Assembly: GCF_036248275.1 (NCBI RefSeq)
Contig: NZ_CP109181.1
Location: forward strand, 6,572,001 to 6,636,000
From: Streptomyces sp. NBC_01716
GTDB lineage: Bacteria > Actinomycetota > Actinomycetes > Streptomycetales > Streptomycetaceae
Reading direction: 5' to 3'
Length of the DNA stretch: 64,000 nucleotides
A program made the translations under genes and the position numbers. Within the stretch, counting starts at the first letter, position 1; every line of letters begins with the position of its first letter. The notes beneath the pieces were generated by a model. The model searched no databases. It saw only the letters and a list, made by a program, of their open reading frames with translations, and was not told the origin of the DNA. Below are positions 56,812 through 64,000 of this stretch, in pieces.

Positions 56812-58172
56812 GACCATCCTCCGGAGAAACCTGCCGAGCCCTGGGTCGCACCCGACTCGGTGCGCTGGTGTGCCGCCTGCTGCCACAGGTCCGGGAGCGC
56901 GGACCCGGCCGGCACCGCGAGGGCGGTCCAGCCGGACTCACGCAGCTGCCTCAGCCGGTCCTGGAGGCGCGCGGGCGGTTCTTCGCCGCCGTCCTGGAAC
57001 CAGCCGGAGCTGTCCAGGACGAACGCGACGGCGGCGCCGCTGCGGTGCCGCATACGGCCGGCCACCGCCGTCTGCTCCTCGTCGAGATCCCCGAGGAAGG
57101 CGATCAGCAGCCCCTCGGTGCCGCCGCGCAGCACGTCGTACGCGCGCGACAGCCCCGCCCCGTCGGAGTGGTCGACGACCGCGAGCGTGTCCATCATGAG
57201 TCCGGCCGCGTCGGCGGACTCCTGCGTCGAGCCGGCGAACCCGTCGGCGCCCTCGCCGGGCACCGACGTCCCGGTGTCGGTCAACAGCCGTACGGCGAAG
57301 CCCCGTTCCAGCATGTGCACCAGCGCGGACGCCGCGCCCGACACCGCCCACTCGAAGGCCGAGTCGGGGCCGGCGCCCTGATAGGCGAGCCGCCGGGTGT
57401 CGAGCAGCACCGTGCATCTGGCCCGCTGCGGCTGCTCCTCGCGGCGCACCATCAGCTCGCCGTAGCGCGCGGTGGAGCGCCAGTGCACCCGGCGCAGGTC
57501 GTCGCCGTGGCGGTACCCGCGCGGGATGACGTCGTCCTCGCCGGCCAGCGACAGCGAGCGCTGCCGCCCGTCGCCGTACCCCGCTGTCGCTCCCGCCAGC
57601 CGGACCGGTGGCAACGGCTCGGTGCGCGGGATGACGGTCAGGATGTCGTGGGCGCTGAAGGACCGCGTCAGCTCGCACATCCCGAACGGATCGCTCAGCC
57701 TCAGCTGGAGCGGCCCGAGCGGATAGCGCCCGCGCAGGTCCGAGCGCACCCGGTAGGAGACCTCGCGGCGCCCGCCCGCCTCCACCCGGTCCAGGACGAA
57801 CCGGGGGCGCGGGCCCAGCACGTACGGCACATGGTCCTGGAGCATCAGCAGACCCGTGGGCAGCCGCGACACGTTGTCCATCCGCAGATGGACGCGGGCC
57901 TCGGACCCCGCGGGCACCCGCGACGGCGAGAGCCGCCTGCTGCCGGCGACCCGGTAGCGCGTGCGGTACAGCACGGCGACACAGACCAGCGGCAGCACGG
58001 CCAGCAGCATCCCCACCCGGAGCAGATCCGCCTGGCCGAGGACATAGGCGCAGACCGCCGCGGCTATGCCTGCGGCGAAGAACGACCGGCCGCGGGTGGT
58101 GAGACCGCCCAGCGCCGCCCGCAGCCCGCCCTTGTCCTCGGTCTCCGAGGGGGTGGCAGCGGGCTCCATCAC
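56808..58172 (-). CDS. DUF58 (VWA-like) protein
   Basis: This 454-residue protein has two N-terminal helices (about 30-68), a beta-rich segment and the DUF58 core with GYRHGDDLRRVHWRSTARYG near residue 230. A VWA-like C-terminal fold has a VLLDTRRLA strand in the MIDAS position. DUF58 proteins work with MoxR ATPases, perhaps in assembling envelope complexes. It starts at GTG 58172, giving a GTGA overlap with the moxR stop, or ATG 58169. It is the middle gene of the operon. Confidence 0.9.
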   Translation of the reverse strand: MMEPAATPSETEDKGGLRAALGGLTTRGRSFFAAGIAAAVCAYVLGQADLLRVGMLLAVLPLVCVAVLYRTRYRVAGSRRLSPSRVPAGSEARVHLRMDNVSRLPTGLLMLQDHVPYVLGPRPRFVLDRVEAGGRREVSYRVRSDLRGRYPLGPLQLRLSDPFGMCELTRSFSAHDILTVIPRTEPLPPVRLAGATAGYGDGRQRSLSLAGEDDVIPRGYRHGDDLRRVHWRSTARYGELMVRREEQPQRARCTVLLDTRRLAYQGAGPDSAFEWAVSGAASALVHMLERGFAVRLLTDTGTSVPGEGADGFAGSTQESADAAGLMMDTLAVVDHSDGAGLSRAYDVLRGGTEGLLIAFLGDLDEEQTAVAGRMRHRSGAAVAFVLDSSGWFQDGGEEPPARLQDRLRQLRESGWTALAVPAGSALPDLWQQAAHQRTESGATQGSAGFSGGWS

Positions 58173-59206
58173 AGCCGCCGGACGCCCGGCTGGGGCCGGT
58201 CGTAGAGCGGCGCGGCGGCCACGGGAGCCTGCCGGCCACCGTCGGCCGTCGGCACCGGGACGCGCTGCAGGATGTCCTGCACCACCTGCTCGGCGGTCCG
58301 GCGGTTGAGCTGTGCCTGCGCGGTCGGCAGCAGCCGGTGCGCCAGCACGGGGACTGCCAGCGCCTGTACGTCGTCCGGCAGCGCGTACTCCCGGCCGCTC
58401 AGGGCCGCGGACGCCTTCGCCGCGCGCAGCAGATGCAGCGTCGCGCGCGGCGACGCGCCCAGCCTGAGATCCGGGTGGTTACGGGTCGAACCGACCAGCT
58501 CCACCGCGTACCGCCGCACGGAGTCGGCCACATGGACCTTCCGCACGGCGTCGATCAGCTTCACGATGTCGTGCGCGTGGGCCACCGGCTGGAGATCGTC
58601 CAGCGGCGAGACCCCGCCGTGCACGTCCAGCATCTCCAACTCGGCCTCCGCGCTCGGATAACCGATGGAGACCCTGGCCATGAAACGGTCGCGCTGCGCC
58701 TCGGGCAGCGGATACGTCCCCTCCATCTCGACCGGGTTCTGCGTCGCCACCACCATGAAGGGACTGGGCAGTTCGTACGTCTGCCCGTCGATGGTGACCT
58801 GGCGCTCCTCCATCGACTCCAGCAGCGCCGACTGCGTCTTCGGCGAAGCGCGGTTGATCTCGTCGCCGATCACGATCTGCGCGAAGATCGCCCCGGGCTT
58901 GAACTCGAAGTCCCGCCGCTGCTGGTCGTATATGGAGACCCCGGTGATGTCCGACGGCAGCAGGTCAGGCGTGAACTGGATACGCCGCACCGAGCAGTCG
59001 ATGGAGCGTGCGAGCGTCTTGGCCAGCATCGTCTTGCCGACGCCGGGGACATCCTCGATGAGGAGATGTCCCTCGGCGAGCAGCACTGTCAGCGAAAGCC
59101 GTACGACCTCAGGCTTGCCCTCGATCACACCCTCCACCGATGCGCGCACACGCTCCGCTGTGGTGGTCAGATCTGTGAGGCTCGCTCGATCGTCATAGGT
59201 CGTCAC
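58169..59206 (-). CDS. MoxR-type AAA+ ATPase
   Basis: This 345-residue chaperone-like ATPase has Walker A DVPGVGKTMLAKTLA, Walker B IVIGDEINRASPKTQ, sensor 1 VATQNPVEMEGTYPLPEAQ with the Arg finger in DRF, and sensor 2 SPRATLHLLRAAKA. GTG 59206 has GAGGAGGG 6 nt upstream; longer in-frame starts have none. It leads the operon MoxR-DUF58-TgpA, whose members overlap by 4 nt. It probably remodels a membrane protein complex using ATP. Confidence 0.94.
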   Translation of the reverse strand: MTTYDDRASLTDLTTTAERVRASVEGVIEGKPEVVRLSLTVLLAEGHLLIEDVPGVGKTMLAKTLARSIDCSVRRIQFTPDLLPSDITGVSIYDQQRRDFEFKPGAIFAQIVIGDEINRASPKTQSALLESMEERQVTIDGQTYELPSPFMVVATQNPVEMEGTYPLPEAQRDRFMARVSIGYPSAEAELEMLDVHGGVSPLDDLQPVAHAHDIVKLIDAVRKVHVADSVRRYAVELVGSTRNHPDLRLGASPRATLHLLRAAKASAALSGREYALPDDVQALAVPVLAHRLLPTAQAQLNRRTAEQVVQDILQRVPVPTADGGRQAPVAAAPLYDRPQPGVRRL

Positions 59207-59410
59207 CCGGCCCTCCTCGGCCCGTTCATACGGGCCGAGGCTCTTCTCACGGCCCGGCCCACCCCGAAATACGGACGCCGCGCCCGGATGGTTCCGGAAC
59301 GCCGCCGTCACTCACGCATTCTTGTAGCCGTTACCGCTTCGTGTCACTCGCCTGTGGATAAGTGGGTGTGAATTGCCGGAGTTGCCGTGCTTCTGCCGCG
59401 GGCGACGCGG

Positions 59411-59974
59411 TCAGTTCGCCGGGTCGACTTCCCGCAGAAGGCCCGTCGACACGTCGAACACGAACCCCCGCACGTCGTCGGTGTGCAGAAGGAACGGAGA
59501 CGTCCGCACCCGCTGCATCGACTGACGTACATCCTGGTCCACGTCCCGGAAGGACTCCACGGCCCAGGCCGGACGCTGCCCGACCTCCATCTCCAGTTCG
59601 TGCCTGAAGTCCTCGGTGATGGCCTCCAGGCCGCAGCCGGTGTGATGGATGAGTACGACGCTGCGGGTCTGGAGCGCGCGCTGGCTGATGGTGAGTGAGC
59701 GGATGACGTCGTCGGTGACGACGCCGCCCGCGTTGCGGATCGTATGACAGTCACCGAGCTCCAGGCCCAGCGCGTCGTGCAGGTCGAGACGGGCGTCCAT
59801 GCAGGCGACCACGGCGACGCGGAGCACGGGGCGGGCGTCCATCCCGGGGTCGTCGAAGCCCTTGGCGTAGTGCCGGTTGGCATCCACGAGTCGATCGGTG
59901 ACCGTGCCGTCGGTACGGGCCGCGGCGGCGGTTGCCCGGGCGGACTCGGCGGGGAGGTGCGCGGAAGTCGACAT
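59411..59974 (-). CDS. Beta-carbonic anhydrase
   Basis: This 187-residue zinc enzyme interconverts CO2 and bicarbonate. The ligands and dyad are ACMDARLD (Cys, Asp-Arg) and IHHTGCG (His, Cys), with the RNAGGVVTDDVIRS segment between them. ATG 59974 lies 8 nt after a TACCGT box on the minus strand; ATG 59980 is an alternative. It is a single gene between the MoxR operon and rsmH and has no visible functional link with either. Confidence 0.92.
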   Translation of the reverse strand: MSTSAHLPAESARATAAAARTDGTVTDRLVDANRHYAKGFDDPGMDARPVLRVAVVACMDARLDLHDALGLELGDCHTIRNAGGVVTDDVIRSLTISQRALQTRSVVLIHHTGCGLEAITEDFRHELEMEVGQRPAWAVESFRDVDQDVRQSMQRVRTSPFLLHTDDVRGFVFDVSTGLLREVDPAN

Positions 59975-60313
59975 ACCCATAGACGGTAATGCCCACCCGC
60001 GCCGGGGGCCCGCTCCACGGCAGGACAAACATCGTCGGCGAGCCCTGGTGTGAGGTAAGCCACACAATTGGCACCCGACGCGCACGCGATCTCCGGACGA
60101 TCCACCCCGCCGCTCCACCCGCGCCGGGCCGGGCGACGCGCTGGCCGGTTGATTGACCGGGGAGACCTGTGGACTAAAGTGACGCGAAGTTCACGGACAT
60201 CCCGAACACTCACCGGAACACTCCCCGAATTCCCCCCGCGTGTGCGGCGTACGTGCGGCTCGGCCTCCCCACGCTCGGCGGTACGTACAAACACGCCGGA
60301 CCTGAGAGGGCGC
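59975..60313 (+). other. Upstream region of rsmH with promoter
   Basis: The first part carries the carbonic anhydrase promoter on the minus strand. A forward promoter, TTGACC (60153-60158), a 16-nt spacer and TAAAGT (60175-60180), would give a leader of about 165 nt before rsmH. The leader contains direct near-repeats of the type GAACACTC (two copies near 60205 and 60218). No mraZ gene is present in front of rsmH. Confidence 0.55.
60153..60180 (+). promoter_or_regulatory. Probable dcw cluster promoter
   Basis: TTGACC, a 16-nt spacer and TAAAGT, about 170 nt before the rsmH start, driving rsmH-ftsL-ftsI. Confidence 0.55.
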
Positions 60314-60355
60314 ATGAGCGAGCGCAGCCAGCGAACCCGCGAGGCCCGGGTATGA
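60314..60355 (+). CDS. 13-codon uORF overlapping the rsmH start
   Basis: ATG 60314, with GAGAGGG just upstream, encodes MSERSQRTREARV and stops at TGA 60353-60355, overlapping the rsmH ATG (60352) by ATGA. rsmH itself has no good ribosome binding site, so translation may depend on coupling to this uORF. The N-terminal codons GAGCGAGCGCAGC resemble a sequence common at starts in Streptomyces. Confidence 0.45.
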   Translation: MSERSQRTREARV

Positions 60356-61308
60356 CCGCGATCCGGCACGTTCCGGTGATGCTCGACCGGTGCCTCCACC
60401 TGCTCGCCCCCGCCCTCGCCGAACCGGGCGCCGTCGTCGTCGACTGCACCCTCGGGCTCGGCGGCCACAGCGAGGCGCTGCTCAGCACCTTCCCCGCCGC
60501 ACGGCTCGTCGCGCTCGACCGTGACAAGGAGGCGCTGCGCCTCTCCGGCGAGCGCCTCGCCCCGTACGGCGACCGCGCCACCCTCGTGCACGCCGTCTAC
60601 GACGAACTCCCCGACGTCCTCGACCGGCTGGGCATCCCGCGCGTCCAGGGCGTGCTCTTCGACCTCGGCGTCTCGTCCATGCAACTCGACGAGGCGGAGC
60701 GGGGATTCGCGTACGCCCAGGACGCCCCGCTGGACATGCGCATGGACCAGTCGGCGGGGATGAGCGCCGCCGAGGTCCTCAACACCTACGCGCCGGGCGA
60801 ACTGGTACGGATCCTGCGGGCGTACGGCGAGGAGAAGCAGGCCAAGCGCATCGTGTCGGCGATCGTCAGGGAACGCGCCGTCGAGCCCTTCACCAACAGC
60901 GCCCGCCTGGTCGAACTCATCCGTGACGCGCTCCCGCAGGCCGCCAAGCGCACCGGAGGCAACCCCGCCAAGCGGACCTTCCAGGCCCTGCGGATCGAGG
61001 TCAACGGCGAGCTGTCCTCAGTAGAAGCGGCCATTCCCGCCGCGGTGGAAGCCCTCGCCGTCGGTGGCCGTATCGCCGTACTCGCCTATCACTCCCTCGA
61101 AGACCGCCTGGTCAAGCAGGTCTTCGCGGCCGGCGCCGCCAACACCGCGCCGCCCGGCCTGCCCGTGGTGCCCGAGCAGTACCAGCCGAGACTCAAACTC
61201 CTGACGCGCGGCGCCGAACTGCCCACCGACGCCGAGGTCGCCGAGAACCGCCGGGCCGCCCCCGCCCGGCTGCGCGGCGCGGAGCGGATCCGGGAGGACG
61301 TGCGGTGA
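60352..61308 (+). CDS. rsmH: 16S rRNA (cytosine-1402 N4) methyltransferase
   Basis: This 318-residue enzyme (MraW) methylates C1402 in the ribosomal P site. It starts ...RHVPVMLDRCLHLL, then the SAM motif VDCTLGLGGHSEALL, DLGVSSMQLDEAERGFAY and YHSLEDRLVKQVF, with ENRRAAPARLRGAERI at the end. ATG 60352 is chosen for the match to family N-termini; an earlier in-frame GTG at 60253 lacks support. It is the first dcw gene here and overlaps ftsL by GTGA. Confidence 0.95.
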   Translation: MTAIRHVPVMLDRCLHLLAPALAEPGAVVVDCTLGLGGHSEALLSTFPAARLVALDRDKEALRLSGERLAPYGDRATLVHAVYDELPDVLDRLGIPRVQGVLFDLGVSSMQLDEAERGFAYAQDAPLDMRMDQSAGMSAAEVLNTYAPGELVRILRAYGEEKQAKRIVSAIVRERAVEPFTNSARLVELIRDALPQAAKRTGGNPAKRTFQALRIEVNGELSSVEAAIPAAVEALAVGGRIAVLAYHSLEDRLVKQVFAAGAANTAPPGLPVVPEQYQPRLKLLTRGAELPTDAEVAENRRAAPARLRGAERIREDVR

Positions 61309-61973
61309 GCGGACGGGCCAGGCAGCTGAGGGGGCGGGCCGCGCGGCTCGCCCGGCTGATGCCGACGACCGGGGCGAGCACCGCCGCGCGTACGCCCTTC
61401 GTCCTGCTGGTCGTTCTCCTCCTCGGCGGCGGGCTGATCACCCTGCTCCTGCTGAACTCCTCGCTCAACGCGGGGTCGTTCAAGCTGAGCGAGCTCAAGA
61501 AGCGGACCACCGACCTGACCGACGAGCAGCAGGCGCTCCAGCGGGACGTGGACAACCTCTCGGCGCCCGACGCCCTCCAGCGCCGCGCACGGCAGCTCGG
61601 CATGGTGCCCGGCGGCAGCCCCGCCTTCCTGAACCCCGACGGCAAGGTCAGCGGCGTCCCCTCCGAGGCCGACGCGCTCCCGTACGCGGCACCGTCCGCC
61701 CTGGACGCCTTCCCGCCCGTCGCGCCGAGCCTGCCCGCCTCGCTCGCACCGTCCGTGTCCCCGTCGGAGTCGCCCACGGACACCGCGGCGGACCCGTCCT
61801 CCACAGAAGGACTCGCGCCCGCGGACCCGTCGACCACGCCGACCGCCTCGCCCGTCCCTTCCGTCCCCTCCGACTCGTCCGCCTCGGCGGACTCGCGCGG
61901 CGCGCCCTCCACCGCACCCGTCCCCGGACCGACGTCCACCGCGCCCACCACCCCGACGACCCCCGGCAGGTGA
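61305..61973 (+). CDS. ftsL: FtsL-like cell division protein
   Basis: This 222-residue bitopic protein has a basic cytoplasmic N-terminus, one membrane helix (FVLLVVLLLGGGLITLLLL, about 31-49) and a short extracellular coiled coil with a leucine-zipper pattern (LSELKKRTTDLTDEQQALQRDV, about 60-85), ending at ARQLGMVPGGSPAFL. The last 100 residues are a Ser/Pro/Thr/Ala-rich tail, much longer than the usual FtsL of 100-130 residues. It belongs to the FtsQLB division complex. Both ends overlap neighbours by GTGA. Confidence 0.88.
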   Translation: MSGRARQLRGRAARLARLMPTTGASTAARTPFVLLVVLLLGGGLITLLLLNSSLNAGSFKLSELKKRTTDLTDEQQALQRDVDNLSAPDALQRRARQLGMVPGGSPAFLNPDGKVSGVPSEADALPYAAPSALDAFPPVAPSLPASLAPSVSPSESPTDTAADPSSTEGLAPADPSTTPTASPVPSVPSDSSASADSRGAPSTAPVPGPTSTAPTTPTTPGR

Positions 61974-64000
61974 CGCAAGTGCCCCCCGAGCAACCACCGC
62001 GCCGCCGGGTCCCCGGCCCCGCGCGCTCCGGGAGCGGCGCCCGCCCCCGGCCCGAATCGCGTTCCCCGCGGCGTCCAGCGCCCCGCCCCTCCGGACGCCC
62101 GCGCCGCCCCGACCCGGGCCGTCCGCGCTCCGAGGCCGCCCCCCGCGCCCCGCACCGCATCCGGCTCAGCAGCCACCGCCCCCGGCTGCGCCTGGTCAGC
62201 CTCGGACTGACCCTCGTCATGCTGGTCTTCGTCGTCCGGCTGCTCCAGGTCCAGGCCGTCGACGCGAGCGCGTACACCGCCAAGGCCGAGAAGAACCGCT
62301 TCACGAGCGTCACGCTGGCCGCCGAGCGCGGTGAGATCACCGACCGCGCTGGTGTCGCCCTCGCCACCAGCGTCGACGCGCACGACATCACGGCCGACCC
62401 CAAGATGTTCACCCCCGAGGACAGCAACGTCCCCGACGCCCCCGAGCAGGCCGCCGCCCTCCTCGCGCCGATCCTCGACAAGGAGCCCGAGACGCTCGCC
62501 AAGCAGCTCTCGGCCCCCAAGTCCCGCTTCACGGTGCTCGCCCACCGCAAGACCCCCCAGGTCTGGAACCAGATCAGCGACCTCAAGGCCGTTCTCGCCG
62601 AGAAGGCCGAGAAGGCGCGCTCGGCCAAGGGCGGCAAGGGCGGTGAGGCACCGGCCAGCGTCCTCGCCGGAGTCTTCCAGGAGCCCAGCAGCAAGCGCGT
62701 GTACCCCAACGGGGACCTGGCGGCCGGGATACTGGGCTACGTCAACGCCGCCGGCCACGGAGGCGGCGGCGTGGAGTCCATGCTCGACAAGAAGCTGTCC
62801 GGCCAGGACGGCGAGATCACCTACGCGCACTCCGGCGGCCGTCGCGTCCCCACTGCGGACTCCCAGGAGACCCCGGCCGTCCCCGGCACCGACATCGAGC
62901 TCACCATCGACCGGGACATCCAGTGGGCCGCCCAGCGGGCCATCACCGACCAGGTCGAGGAGTCGCAGGCCGACCGCGGGTACGTGATAGTGCAGAACAC
63001 CCGGACCGGCGAGGTGCTGGCCATGGCCAACGCCCCCGGCTTCGACCCCAACGACCTGTCGCAGGCCGACAGCGCCCGGATGGGCAACGCCGCGCTCCAG
63101 GACGCGTTCGAACCCGGCTCCACCAGCAAGGTCATGTCCATGGCGGCCGTCCTCGAGGAGAAGGCCGCCATCGCCGGCACCCATGTCACCGTGCCCAACC
63201 GGCTGCACCGCGGCGACCGCCTCTTCAAGGACGACATCGACCACCCCACGTGGTATCTGACGCTCAACGGCGTCCTCGCCAAGTCGAGCAACATCGGCAC
63301 CATCCTGGCGACCGGACAGCTGGGCAGGACCCAGCCCGAGGCCAACCAGGTCCTCCACTCCTACCTGCGTAAATTCGGCATCGGCAGCCCCACGGGCCTC
63401 GACTATCCCGGTGAGACCCAGGGCATCCTGGCCGACCCGAAGGACTGGTCGACCTCGCAGCAGTACACGATCCCCTTCGGCCAGGGACTGTCGATCAACG
63501 CCATGCAGGCGGCCTCGGTCTACTCGACCATCGCCAACGGAGGCGTACGGATCGAGCCCACCCTCGTCCGCGGCACCCAGGGCCCCGACGGCCTCTTCAC
63601 CCCCGCCGAAGCCCCCAAGAAGACCCGCGTCGTCAGCGAGAAGACAGCGAAGACGCTGGCCACCATGCTGGAATCCGTCGTCGGCGACGAGGCGGGCACC
63701 GGCACCAAGGCCCGTATCCCCGGCTACCGCGTCGCGGGCAAGACGGGAACGGCCAACCGCGTCGATCCCGAGACCGGGCGCTACAAGGGCTACACGGCGT
63801 CCTTCGCGGGCTTCGCGCCCGCCGACGACCCGCAGATCACCGTCTACTGCGCCATCCAGAACCCGACCAGCGGCAGCTACTTCGGCGGCCAGATCTGCGG
63901 CCCCATCTACAAGGAGGTCATGGAGTTCGCTCTCAAGAGCCTCCAGATCCCACCGACCGGCCGGACATCGGATCCGCTGCCGGTCGAGTTCAAGCCCGGC
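61970..64000 (+). CDS. ftsI: Penicillin-binding protein 3 (septal transpeptidase), cut by window end
   Basis: A reading frame open to the right edge begins at GTG 61970, overlapping the ftsL stop (GTGA); 677 codons are visible. Residues 1-65 are a basic Pro/Arg-rich cytoplasmic tail, then one membrane helix (about 72-90). The dimerisation domain follows, then the transpeptidase with the active site S384-T-S-K in PGSTSK, K438-SSN and K591-TGT, all intact. It cross-links septal peptidoglycan with FtsW. Near-complete length suggests only the last residues are missing. Confidence 0.95.
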   Translation, partial: MTQVPPEQPPRRRVPGPARSGSGARPRPESRSPRRPAPRPSGRPRRPDPGRPRSEAAPRAPHRIRLSSHRPRLRLVSLGLTLVMLVFVVRLLQVQAVDASAYTAKAEKNRFTSVTLAAERGEITDRAGVALATSVDAHDITADPKMFTPEDSNVPDAPEQAAALLAPILDKEPETLAKQLSAPKSRFTVLAHRKTPQVWNQISDLKAVLAEKAEKARSAKGGKGGEAPASVLAGVFQEPSSKRVYPNGDLAAGILGYVNAAGHGGGGVESMLDKKLSGQDGEITYAHSGGRRVPTADSQETPAVPGTDIELTIDRDIQWAAQRAITDQVEESQADRGYVIVQNTRTGEVLAMANAPGFDPNDLSQADSARMGNAALQDAFEPGSTSKVMSMAAVLEEKAAIAGTHVTVPNRLHRGDRLFKDDIDHPTWYLTLNGVLAKSSNIGTILATGQLGRTQPEANQVLHSYLRKFGIGSPTGLDYPGETQGILADPKDWSTSQQYTIPFGQGLSINAMQAASVYSTIANGGVRIEPTLVRGTQGPDGLFTPAEAPKKTRVVSEKTAKTLATMLESVVGDEAGTGTKARIPGYRVAGKTGTANRVDPETGRYKGYTASFAGFAPADDPQITVYCAIQNPTSGSYFGGQICGPIYKEVMEFALKSLQIPPTGRTSDPLPVEFKPG

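Noticed and set aside
59353..59361. DnaA-box-like TGTGGATAA
   Set aside because: It is a single isolated copy in an intergenic region without clustering, AT-rich element or dnaA/dnaN genes, so not an origin.
1..64000. tRNA/rRNA genes, CRISPR arrays, IS elements, integrase or attachment sites
   Set aside because: None was recognised on reading either strand; repeats seen are terminators or low-complexity coding sequence.

Overview
The window is a gene-dense, very GC-rich stretch of actinobacterial core chromosome, almost certainly Streptomyces or a close relative. The reasons are the actinobacterial bcc-aa3 respiratory genes, the mannosyltransferase/PimB pair, MacRS next to pfkA, a WWW trp leader peptide, a SAM-IV riboswitch, a ROK glucokinase behind a DUF5304 gene, and the start of the dcw (division and cell wall) cluster. 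No prophage, insertion sequence, CRISPR array, tRNA or rRNA was seen. Codon use looks uniform and I found no sign of recent transfer.

Layout. (1) 1-7267: terminal oxidase and cytochrome bc genes (ctaD end, ctaF, ctaE, qcrC, qcrA, qcrB), interrupted by an L,D-transpeptidase lipoprotein and a degenerate receiver protein. (2) 7400-11800: trpD, a SAM-IV riboswitch driving a class V aminotransferase, and a rhomboid protease translationally coupled to a stand-alone Lrp-type RAM domain. (3) 11500-17300: NYN-domain protein, two paralogous NlpC/P60 hydrolases and a lipoprotein metallopeptidase. (4) 17267-29600: envelope lipid and glycan genes (GT87 mannosyltransferase, PimB-type glycosyltransferase, FadD15-type ligase, PlsC) mixed with an SRPBCC/ArsA-like pair, DUF5304-glk, an EEP hydrolase and an alpha/beta hydrolase. 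(5) 29600-41300: MacSR two-component system, pfkA, fused anthranilate synthase with attenuator, class II DAHP synthase, iron storage pair bfd/bfr, endonuclease IV and a PASTA Ser/Thr kinase. (6) 41473-47600: thiamine genes thiO-thiS-thiG under a TPP riboswitch, a ferredoxin-reductase-like flavoprotein, an Rv2175c-like DNA-binding protein, thiE and metF. (7) 47600-54400: membrane protein with a Tyr/Gln-rich tail, CrtI-like oxidoreductase, DUF4126, TetR, a HEPN protein with a DNA-damage-type promoter, methyltransferase and DUF3040. (8) 54388-64000: MoxR-DUF58-TgpA operon, beta-carbonic anhydrase, then rsmH-ftsL-ftsI running off the end.

The set and broad order of genes (ctaE/qcrCAB, trpD, NlpC/P60, pimB, fadD15, SRPBCC/ArsA, plsC, GT87, DAHP synthase, PknL/Rv2175c, DUF3040, mraW-ftsL-ftsI) match what I recall of the Mycobacterium tuberculosis interval Rv2163c-Rv2196, so this is an ancient actinobacterial synteny block joining respiration, mannolipid synthesis and division.

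Regulation is unusually readable here. About fourteen genes have a -10 hexamer 5-8 nt before the start codon and most look leaderless. There are also two metabolite riboswitches, a trp attenuator, an iron box, a RecA-NDp type damage promoter and many strong intrinsic terminators. I see no clear new multi-gene system. The best leads are the damage-promoter HEPN gene, the SAM-IV expression platform with its short uORF, the shared promoter element of the two NlpC/P60 genes, and several conserved proteins with altered catalytic residues (ArsA-like P-loop, PFK, receiver).
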